Of a stretch of 64,000 nucleotides of DNA, positions 54,991 to 64,000 are shown piece after piece. Source of the stretch: Penium margaritaceum (taxonomy: Eukaryota > Streptophyta > Zygnematophyceae > Desmidiales > Peniaceae); the NCBI GenBank assembly GCA_023375785.1, contig SZWC01001551.1, positions 121,955 to 185,954 of the forward strand, in the 5' to 3' direction. The notes under the pieces are model-generated. The model searched no databases. It was not told the origin of the DNA and saw only the letters and a list, made by a program, of their open reading frames with translations. A program made the position numbers and the translations under genes. Each line of letters begins with the position of its first letter. Position 1 is the stretch's first letter.

Positions 54991-55979
54991 ATTTGTTGTG
55001 GTGTTGGGGCGTTAGCGAGCGGCTGGCATGTTGCTGCTGGCACAACTAGTACTGCTGGTGGTATTGCATCATCTACTTCATCTACTTGTGCCGATGAGAT
55101 TCCTGTATCTGCTGCATCAGACATGGGAGAGTAGACTGGTTCTTCCACTGTCACAGTAGAGAAAGGATCATGAGAGACAGGTTTAGGAGAAGTGTCTGCT
55201 TCTACGCCTTTGTTAGTTGCTAGTTCTGCTGCCTCTTTGCAGACGATATTGGTGTCGATGAAATTGCTTTTGTTGAAGACGACATCCCTCGAGATGATGA
55301 CGTGGCCTGTATCCCTCTCATAGAGACAATAGGCATTGTTTGTCACGTCATAGCCGATCATCAGTATCTAAGCGTTCTTCACGTCCTACTTTTTTCGCTT
55401 GTCCTCTAGGACGTGCATGTGTGCCAAGATGCCAAACATACAAAGATGGTCCACTCTTGGCTTCTTGCCGAACCATACCTCATACGGCGTCATCTGTTCT
55501 AGTGCCTTAGTTGGACTATGGTTTTTAATGTAGACTATAGTACGCACAGCTTCGACCCAAAAATCATAAGTTAGTCGAGCCGCGTGCAGCATGGAATGCG
55601 CCAACTAAACGATGGTGCGGTTGGCGCGTTCTGATACATCGTTAACCTGCGGTGTGTATGGCATAGTGTGTTGTGCCTTGATGCCAGCTGTTGTGAGGTT
55701 GTCTTGGAACTCCTTGCTCGGGAACTTTCCACCACGGTCGTTGTGCAGTGCCTTGAACTTCTTGCTTGTCTGGTTCTCCACCATTGCTTTGAACTCCTTG
55801 AACCTGTCAAAGCACTGGTCCTTGGAAGCAAGGAAGTACACAGCAATATAACGGCTGAAATCATTTGTAAATGTTAGGAAATACGTAGAGCCTCCAAAGC
55901 TCTGGGTCTGCATCGGTCTACACAAGTCTGTGTGGACCAGCTCCAGTACCTCTTTTGTCCGTCCTCGTGCTCTAGAGAA
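54991..55979 (-). pseudogene. Copia element A': integrase core and hinge remnant
   Basis: Counterpart of 8211-9495 without the N-flanked duplication. [37 protein letters not shown] and the PQVNDVSERANRTIV block are present. The GAG to TAG stop in IVESA is shared with A. A serine replaces Ala in the AERAN motif. Confidence 0.84.
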
Positions 55980-55981
55980 TA

Positions 55982-56467
55982 TTCTACAGATCTTGGATTT
56001 TGATTATACATACTTTTTTGGATGTTTTTTTCAACAAGTTGATCAAGTATCACCTAAATAATGACTTTGACAGGCCTAACAAATATTCGTTCATGGCGCG
56101 AGTTCTACAAGCTCAAAAACGAGAAACAATATTAAAAAAACGTGGGTTCACACTCAAAGTGTGCTATCGTGTACATCAAAGATCCCGTGTCTGGCCTGTT
56201 TGATGTGTAAAAAGGACATGTCAAACCTGTCAGACAGTGAGAATGTGGTATTCTCGCTCATCCGCTATGCTAAGACGCCTGCTTGACGAGGAAAAATCCT
56301 CGTTCGCGCATATATTTGACCAAATTTGTCAAATTTAAAATCAGATTTTTTCGTTGAATAAAAGTCTAGGAACTACCTAAATAACTAAAATATCAAAAAT
56401 TGCATTCGAAATCATGGAATACATAATTAGCAATTTTGAAAAAAGATGAAATCAAATATCAGTAGGG
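55982..56467. mobile_element. TIR/MITE-like element in the integrase of A'
   Basis: Counterpart of 9497-9981 at the same integrase position, with TA on both sides (55980-55981 and 56468-56469) and right end ATCAGTAGGG. It came with the large duplication and is not an independent insertion. Confidence 0.82.
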
Positions 56468-56469
56468 TA

Positions 56470-57400
56470 CCTCACACTATTGCTTTCCCTCCAAACAACC
56501 GATACACAACTGTTGCTCAAGTTAGAGATGGTAGGCAAGTCGCGCACCATCTGTTTTGCTTAAATCTGCTACAAGGCACACATGCCAATGTGGCCATAGC
56601 GTGTATGCCAGATCTCACCATCTGTTACCCGCACCACTATTGTAAGACTCTGCTCTCATGGAACCTTGGTCACTTTCAACAGGCGGTACATGTCACCCTC
56701 CTTCACCGATTTAGCCAACTCCTCTCCTGTGTCCTTGTTAAGGATGTAGCCATAGTCATCATCAACCACAACATGTAATCCTGTGTTGGTAAGGGAGTAG
56801 ACTGAGAGGAGGTTGGACGCAGCATCATGTACATACAACATGCCATGGAGTACTCCCACTTCAATGGCACGCAGGGTCTCCAACCACACCTCCACAATCC
56901 CAATCCCCACAGCATAGACCATCCGATCATCACCCATAGCAATATGATGGGAAGGGATGGACAGCAGTTNCCTTGGTCACTCTCAACAGGCGGCACATGT
57001 CACCCTCCTTCACCGATTTAGCCAACTCCTCTCCTGTGTCCTTGTTAAGGATGTAGCCATAGTCATCATCAACCACAACATGTAATCCTGTGTTGGTAAG
57101 GGAGTAGACTGAGAGGAGGTTGGACGCAGCATCATGTACATACAACATGCCATGGAGTACTCCCACTTCAATGGCACGCAGGGTCTCCAACCACATCTCC
57201 ACAATCCCAATCCCCACAGCATAGACCATCCGATCATCACCCATAGCAATAGGATGGGAAGGGATGGAGAGCAGTTACCTAACCCACTCCTTGTGATATG
57301 TCAAGCTCTTTGTACATCTTCAGTCCTTGTACCATACAAGATCCGCCTTCTCCATCTATGACATAGATTTTGCCATGAAGAGACAGTCGGACAGCTCCTT
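56470..57400 (-). pseudogene. Copia element A': protease and pre-integrase remnant
   Basis: MGDDRMVYAVGIGIVEVWLE and DDDYGYILNKDTGEELAKSV are present. A single N at 56970 separates two near-identical runs of about 270 bp (56670-56969 and 56971-57260), probably an unmerged overlap. The WYKDSG site reads LYGTRTEDVQ in the wrong frame, so it is damaged. Confidence 0.82.
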
Positions 57401-58351
57401 GGCCACGTGGCGTACACTAGCGTGGCTTTGCCGCTCCTGCTACTCCTACTGCTGACGCTGCTATGACTACTGCTACTGCTTCTGTAGAGACCGCTTCTTT
57501 CACTAGTGCTGCTGCTACTCCTTTGGGTCCCTTTTGAGCTTGATATACTCCTTTTTATAGTGTCCCTCTTTCTGGCAGTAGTGGTATTTGCCTTTTTTCT
57601 TACCTCTCTGCTACCCAGACTACTACTGTTACTGCTCGTTGTGTGCACTTGTGGCCACAAAACGGCTTCACTCCTACCGCCATTGCGCTTTGTTACATTA
57701 TGACGTAATTCCACCTAGACCAAGTGTATATAGATGGAGTCGAGGTCAAGAGTTGACTGGCACTCCAGCGTCTCTCGTACCGCATTGTAGCTAGTTGGGA
57801 GTCTCCTGAGCAAGAAGATGATGAAGTATGGTACAGATTGCCGGTCTCTCTCAGCTGTTTCGCCAGCTCCTTTGTCCTGTCCATGAACACCTTCATCCCT
57901 TTACCACCCTTCATTTTCAGCGCCATTATCTTCTCCTCCAAAAGCATGATGAATTCAAGATCCTTGGTCTTATACTTCTCGCTCAACGCATCCCACCTCT
58001 CCATTGTAGTAGCCTTGTTTCTCACATACTAAAGATGTGGGCTGGAGATGGTGTTGACAAACAACCTCTATGCCTGCCTGTCATTCATCCTCCACTCCTC
58101 ATACGCCACTGGTATAGCTGCAGATGAACCTGAACCGGCTGTACCCTTTTGCGGTACCACCTTGCCACCACTTATGCTACAGTGATATTTGTTGTTTGTG
58201 GATCTACAGCTGATTCATCGCCGCTCACCACCTCCCATAAGCCCCTCTCCTCTAAAAGGAGGTGGATACTGATCTTCCAAAAAGTGAAGTTGGCGCATCC
58301 CTCGAGCCTCTTTAAAGGCTGGGCTACTGTCACAACGCCTACTGCTGCCAT
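57401..58351 (-). pseudogene. Copia element A': gag remnant
   Basis: ATG is the complement of 58349-58351. The N-terminal frame is shifted near 58160 by a small deletion that A does not have. MRNKATTMERWDALSEKYKT and the Cys-to-Tyr knuckle (KYHYCQKEGHYKKEY, about 57540-57600) are shared with A. About 13 bp near 57405-57412 (HFGNMN region) is lost only here. Confidence 0.85.
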
Positions 58352-58996
58352 TTTGACCCTTGGTGATGCTCAGCGCTGTCCTGGCATGGCCCTATTATCC
58401 CTGTTTCTACTACTGATTCTGCCAGAAATCTTTCGGATAGATAATGGAATATAGATCTCAACAGATTAGGAATTGGAAAACCCGAGCCTACCACTACAAA
58501 ATTCAGCTAAAAACCTTTTGAATCGATCCATAAAATAGGGTCATCAACAGGGGATTTTGAAATATATGCCCTCTGGGAAACAATGTATGCTTATACTCCT
58601 ACTTTAGCTCAAATGAGCCAATTTGCAAATGAAATTTCTCCCAAACAAACAGATGGAATGTAAATATGTTTATATCAATGGAAAGCTTCAGAAAAATACT
58701 CCAATTGGTATGTACCACTTTAAAATTTGACAAAGAAACAAGAGAGTAATGGTCATTACAACGCGATTGTCTTATTCATAGAGAAGAGTGTAGGTCTGAC
58801 CGACCTCGTTTTGAGTATAACTCTCAATCCGACTGTTAGATCTTTGCAATCTTAAGCTCCTTAGAAAGATTGTCTTGCAGAATTGAAGATCCTATAGTCG
58901 ATCATCAAATTTGGTCAAGGTTTGACCCTAACCCGTCACTCTCATAGTGACAGCCTGTGCTGGCTAAAACTCGCATAACTTGGCTCTGATACCAAA
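58352..58996 (-). other. Copia element A' leader with primer-binding site
   Basis: Matches 11575-12220. The primer-binding site complement (58982-58994) reads TGGTATCAGAGCC, unlike the one-base variant in A. Confidence 0.87.
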
Positions 58997-59268
58997 TATT
59001 GGATCTTGGGAAAGAGAGAGAGCCTTGGAGTAACGAGCATGTGGGATTGAAAGGGCATCAGTTGTGCTGAAGAATGGTTATTGAATCACTCAAAATGATG
59101 GAGTACATATAGAACTAGAACTTGGACAAGTCAGCCCTCTCACAAGCGACACCTCTTAGCCATGGAGGCTAAGGGTCACACACTATTGTCCACAATATCA
59201 CACAAGAGAGGAAATCAGCCTAGCAATCAGGATGACCAGTCACACACAACCTAGAGAGCTAGAGAATT
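58997..59268 (-). repeat. Copia element A' 5' LTR, part 1
   Basis: Counterpart of 12221-12492, interrupted at the same base by E1'. The remainder lies outside the window. Confidence 0.92.
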
Positions 59269-60007
59269 TGTTGGGAAAGAAGCCATCCGGCTTAATTTCA
59301 GGTCCACAGGAGCAAGTTCCAGGAAACATCCAGATGCCTGCTTCGATTGTCAATCCGTTTTCACCATTGGAAAGATCAGCTAGCAGATTATCTACGGTCC
59401 AAGTTTCAGGCCGATCCAAAAGTCGGATTGGGAGATATACATTTTCGAAGTTTCGGGGGTCATGGACCGCCGATGTCTGGGTGGCCATGGGCGATGGCTC
59501 CATGCCTTAGCCTGAGAAAAGAAAAAAGGCAAGAGGTCCAGGGTCAAGACCTGATGGGAGAAATATCCAAAAAGGTCCTTGGTCTTAGGATTGCCTTGTC
59601 AGAGTGTGCTGACTAGGATAAAGGTACCTCTCCTTACTTTTTAGGTGAGGTGAGATCCTTCTGTGCTAGCCATGGAGACATGGCGATTCTCCATGGGTTT
59701 GTAGGTGATGTGACCACTAGGAGTGTGCCATGAGAGCATTCTCTAGCTCTCTAGGTTGTGTGTGACTGGTCAGCCTGATTGTTAGGCTGATTTTCTCCCT
59801 TGTGTGAGATTGTGGACTCTAGTGTGTGAGTCTTAGCCTCCATGGCTAAGTGGTGTGGCTTGTGAGAGGGCTGACTTGCCCAAGCTCTAGCTCTATATGT
59901 ACTCCATCATTTTGAGTGATTGCATAACCATTATTCAGTACAAGTGATGCCCTTTCAGTCCCACATACTCGCTGCTCCAAGATTCCCTCTCTCCTCCAGA
60001 TCCAACA
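59269..60007 (+). repeat. E1' 5' LTR, complete
   Basis: 739 bp from TGTTGGG to CCAACA without a gap; the best reference copy of this LTR in the window. By hand it differs from the E1 5' LTR at about 8 of the first 157 positions. Confidence 0.95.
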
Positions 60008-61757
60008 TTTGGTATCAGAGCCAGATTCTGCCAGATTCAGCCAGCACAGGCCGTCACTTTGAGAGTGACGGGTTAGAGTCAAACCTTGAACAACTTTGAC
60101 GATCGACCACTGGATCTTCAATTTCGCAAGACAAGCATTCCAACGAGCCCAACATCGCGACAATCCAACGGTCAGATTAAGAGTTATGTTCAAAACGATA
60201 TCGGCCAGGGCTATACTCTTCTCTATGAGTAAGACTGTTGCCTTGTGATGACCATAACTCTCTTGTTTCTTCGTCAAATTTAAAAAGTGGCACATGCGAA
60301 TTGTATTATTTTTCCTAAGCTTTATATTGGTGCAAAAACATTTGCATTCCATCGATTCGTTTGGGAGAAAAGCCGTTTACAAGCTGGCTGGTCTGAGTTG
60401 GAGTAGGAGAAGAAGCACACCCTGTTTTCAAGAAGGCATATCTTTCAAAATCCCATGTTGATGACCCTGTTTTATGGGTCGATCTGAAAGGAATTGAGCT
60501 GAATTTTCCAGTGGTAGGCTTAGTTTTTCCAAATTCCCTGTGTGCTGGCATCTACTGTCCATTTTCTGTCAGACAGTTTTTCTAAGTGGCCATGGGCGAT
60601 GGCTCCATGCATTAGCCTGAGAAAAGAAAAAAGGCAAGAGGTCCAGGGTCAAGACCTGATGGCAGAAATATCCAAAAAGGTCCTTGGTCTTAGGATTGCC
60701 TTGTCAGAGTGTGCTGACTAGGATAAAGGTACCTCTCCTTTCTTTTTAGGTGAGGTGAGATCCTTGTGTGCTAGCCATGGAGACATGGCGATCCTCCATG
60801 GGTTTGTGGGTGATGTGACCACTAGGAGTGTGCCATGAGAGCATTCTCTAGCTCTCTAGGTTGTGTGTGACTGGTCAGTCTGATTGTTAGGCTGATTTCA
60901 TCCCTTGTGTGAGATTGTGGACTCTACCGTGTGAGTCTTAGCCTCCATGGCTAAGTCGTGTGGCTTGTGAGAGGGCTGACTTGCCCAAGCTCTAGCTCAA
61001 TATGTACTCCATCATTTTTAGTGATTGAACAACCATTCTTCAGCACAAGTGATTCCCTTTCAGTCCCACATGCTCGCTGCTCCAAGACTCCCTCTCTCCC
61101 TCAGATCCAACATTTGGTATCAGAGCCAGATTCTGCCAGATTCAGCCAGCACAGGCCGTCACTTTGAGAGTGAAGGGTTAGGGTCAAACCTTAACCAAAT
61201 TTGACGATCGACCACTGTATCTTCAAGTTCGTGAGACAAGCCTTCTAACGAGTCCAACATCGCGACAATCCAACGGTCGGATTGAGAGTTATGTTCAAAA
61301 CGAGGTTGGCCAGGGCTACACTCTTCTCTATGAGTAAGACTATCGCCTTGTGATGACCATAACTCTCTTGTTTCTTTGTCAAATTTAAAAAGTGGCACAT
61401 GCGAATTGTAGTATTTTTCTTAAGCTTTCTTTTCATGCAAAAATATTTGCATTCCGTCGATTCGTTTGGGAGAAAAGTTGTTTACACGCTGGCTGGTCTG
61501 AGTTGGAGTAGGAGCAGAAGCACACCCTGTTTTCAAGAGGGCATATCTTTCAAAATCCCCTGTTAATGACCCTGTTTTATGGGTCGATCTGAAAGGATTT
61601 GAGCTGAATGTTCTAGTGGTGGGCTCAGTTTTCCAGATTCTTGATCTGCTGGCATCTACAGTCCAATTTATGTTAGACAGATTTCTGGCAGAAGCAACAG
61701 CAGAAGCAGGGTAGCGCCGCCATCCAAGGGCAGCGCTAAGCATAACCAAGGCTCAAA
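60008..61757 (+). other. E1' leader with second partial LTR and two primer-binding sites
   Basis: First primer-binding site at 60010-60022. The leader runs to about 60582, a truncated LTR copy at 60583-61112, a second primer-binding site at 61115-61127, and a second leader to gag. The structure and junction equal those of E1 (13458-15210), so the rearrangement predates the large duplication. Confidence 0.92.
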
Positions 61758-62700
61758 ATGGTAGCAGCTGGCGTTGTCACAGCAGCGCCGCCCTTTGAGA
61801 GGCTGGAAGGATGCGCCAACTTTGCATTTTGGATGACCGGTACCCGCCTCCTTTTGGAGGAGAGGGACTTGTGGGAGGTGGTGAGCGGCGACGAGCGCGC
61901 TCCGCCTCCACAGGCAAAAGGCATCACCACAGCTGAGGTGGTGGCGGAGAAGACGCCGTAGAAAGGTGCAGCAAATGCAAGTTCATCTACAACTGCAGCG
62001 GCGGCGTATGAGGAGTGGAAGAAGAAGGAGAGGCAGGCCTACAAGTTGCTTGTCAACACCATCTCCAACCCGCATCTTCAATACGTGAGTGACAAGGCTA
62101 CTACAAAGGAGGGGTGAGACACGTGCAAGAAGTATGAGAGCAAGGATCCTGCATTCCTCATGCTTTTGGAGGAAAAGACGATGGCACTGAAAATGCAGGG
62201 TGGTGAAGGGATGGAGGCATACCTGGACAGGGCAAAGGAGCTGGCAAAGCAGCCAAGAGCGGCCGGCAACCCGATGGAAGAGACGCGCTTCATCCTCCTC
62301 TTGCTGAGGGGACTCCCAACCAGCTATGATACGGTGCGAGAGACGTTGGAGTGTCAGCCAACTCTCGACCTCGATTTCATCTGCACACACCTGGTGCAGG
62401 TGGAATTGCGTCGCAATGCAGCAAAGTGCAATGGTCGCGGCAGCAGTAAAGACGCTTTTGTGGCAACGAGCTCTCGCAACCAGCAGCAGTAGCAGCAGTC
62501 TGGACAGGAGAGAGGCAGAAAGAAAGGGAAATGCCACTACTGCCAGAAAGAGAGACACTACAAAAAAGGGTGTTTCAAGCTCAAGAGGGACCAGAAGGAG
62601 GAGCAGCAGCAGCAGCAGCAGTCATCGCAGCAGCAGCAGCAAAAGCAGCAACTCAGCAGCAGTCACAGCAGCGTCAGCAGCAGCAGCAGCAGCAAAACCA
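61758..62700 (+). pseudogene. E1' gag
   Basis: ATG at 61758 in AAAATGGTAGCAGC. The first frame ends at TAG 61959, where E1 has CAC and others CAG. TGG to TGA at 62116 and a 3-nt loss follow. A long open stretch from 62160 (YLDRAKELAKQPRAAGN, LRGLPTSYDTVRETLECQPT) ends at TAG in the Gln run near 62490. The knuckle at 62534-62575 is intact in its ligands (CHYCQKERHYKKGC). A poly-Gln tract of CAG units follows to about 62700. Confidence 0.9.
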
Positions 62701-63530
62701 GACTGGTGTGCGCCACTTTGGCAACATGAATGTGGCCAAGGAGGTGCGCGACCGTCTCTTCATGGCGAAGTCTAACATATCGCAGGTGGAGAAGGCGGAT
62801 CTCGCATGGTACAAGGACTCAGGGTGTACACAGAGCCTCACACATCACAAGGAGTGGTTTACGCAGCTGCTGTCCATCCCTCCCCGTCCTATCACTATGG
62901 GTGATGATCGGGTGGTGTATGCTGATGGGATTGGGATTGTAGAGATGTGGTTGGAGGCCCCACGTGGCATTGAAGTGGGAGTGTTCCATGGCGTGCTATA
63001 TGTACCTGGTGCTGTATTCAACCTCCTCTCAATCTCCTCTCTTACAAACACAGGACTGCGCGTCCTCTTCGATGATGATTATGGCTATATCCTCAACAAG
63101 GATACAGGAGAGGAGTTGGCCAGGCCGGTGAAGAAGGGCGACATGTACCGCCTGCTGGGGGCGACCAAGATCCCGCGTGAGCAGAGTCTTGCAGCAGTGG
63201 TGTAGGCGACAGATGGCGAGATCTGGCATGCGCGCTATAGCCACATCGGCATGCGCGCCTTGCAGCAGCTTGAAGCAAAGCAGATGGTGCGTGACTTGCC
63301 TACCATCTCTAACTTTGAGCAGCAGTTGTGCATCGGCTGTTTGGAGGGGAAGCAGCACCGGGAGGCATTATCTGGAGCAGGGGAGCGTGCAAAGGAGGTG
63401 TTGGAGCTGGTCCACATGGACTTGTGCGGACCGATGCAGACCCAGAGTTTTGGAGGCTCTAGGTATTTCCTGACCTTCATTGATGATTTCAGCCGTTACA
63501 CTGCTGTGTACTTCCTTCCTTCCTTCCAAG
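62701..63530 (+). pseudogene. E1' protease and integrase N-terminal half
   Basis: DSG protease (WYKDSGCTQSLTHHK), MGDDRVVYADGIGIVEMWLE, then TAG at about 63203 where E1 reads CAG (VVQATDG). WHARYSHIGM changes one residue of the zinc site, and CIGCLEGKQH is intact. Integrase Asp motifs follow (HMDLCGPM, IDDFSRYTA). It ends in the same 4-nt TTCC gain as E1 (about 63511-63528). Confidence 0.92.
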
Positions 63531-64000
63531 GACCAGTGCTTTGACAGGTTCAAGAAGTTCAAGGCCATGGTGGAGAACCAGACTAGCAAGAAGATCAAGG
63601 CGCTGCGCAGCGATCGCGGTGGAGAGTACCTGAGCAAGGAGTTCCAGGACTACCTCGCAGCAGCTGGCATCAAGGCGCAGCGTACCGCGCCGTACTCGCC
63701 GCAGCAGAACGGTGTAGCAGAACGCGCGAACCGTACCATTGTGGAGTCGGCGCGCTCAATGCTGCATGCGGCTCGACTAACCTATGACTTCTGGGCTGAA
63801 GCCGTGAGTACTGCGGTCTACATCAAGAACCGCAGTCCAACTAAGGTGCTTGATCAGATGACGCCGTACGAGGCGTGGTTCGGCAAGAAACCGAGCGTGG
63901 GTCATCTCCAAGCATTTGGCAGCCTGGCGCACATACACGTGCCCAAGGAGAAGCGGCAGAAATGGAACGCAAAGAGTGCGCAGATGCTGATGATTGGCTA
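63531..64000 (+). pseudogene. E1' integrase C-terminal half, cut by the window edge
   Basis: Open from the frameshift to the window end: KAMVENQTSKKIKALRSDRG, GEYLSKEFQDYLAAAGIKAQ, PQQNGVAERANRTIVESARS (catalytic Glu present, without the TAG seen in E1) and TPYEAWFGKKPSVGHLQAFG. The rest of E1' lies beyond the window. Confidence 0.9.

Overview
The window is repeat-dominated nuclear DNA of a green-lineage eukaryote, most likely a land plant or a charophyte alga. Three signs support this: Ty1/copia elements whose primer-binding sites read TGGTATCAGAGCC (complementary to the 3' end of initiator Met-tRNA, the usual plant copia arrangement), a short tract of Arabidopsis-type telomere repeat (CCCTAAA), and stop mutations dominated by CAG to TAG, as expected from methylated CHG sites. 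I cannot name the species. I see no intact host gene, no rRNA or tRNA gene and no CRISPR array.

Layout. 1-3096 and 45935-49678 are two arrays of a degenerate GGTAT pentamer satellite, each interrupted by the same 0.4-kb block. 3097-6975 and 49679-53740 are two copies of a low-copy region holding one unrecognised Cys-rich reading frame. 6976-12492 and 53745-59268 are two copies of a minus-strand copia remnant (A, A'). 12493-20423 and 59269-64000 are two copies of a plus-strand copia element (E1, E1') inserted into the LTR of A. So everything from about 60 to about 17450 is repeated in direct orientation about 46.55 kb downstream. Between the copies lies a pile of further relatives: C (20869-24109, +), a Ty3/gypsy RNase H fragment (24110-24514, -), D (24515-27904, +), F (27905-33318, +), then G, H and I (33319-45934, all -), where neighbouring elements share LTRs.

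The copia family can be described from its copies. The LTR is about 735-740 bp with TGTTGG...CCAACA ends. A leader of about 645 bp follows, then one gag-pol frame: gag, CCHC knuckle, Gln-rich tract, DSG protease, HHCC and DDE integrase, YVDD reverse transcriptase, RNase H, polypurine tract. Every copy is broken by stops, frameshifts or deletions.

The least expected structure is a group of short terminal-inverted-repeat elements (ends near CCCTACTGAACTTTGATTTC, TA target duplication). They sit inside three of these copia elements, and probably also inside the satellite. Other points of interest are an inversion between the duplicated copies with a perfect hairpin at its breakpoint, a telomere-repeat patch in an LTR, a G-quadruplex-prone minisatellite, tandem elements sharing an identical LTR-to-pol deletion junction, and several places where an N separates two copies of the same sequence, which look like unmerged contig overlaps.
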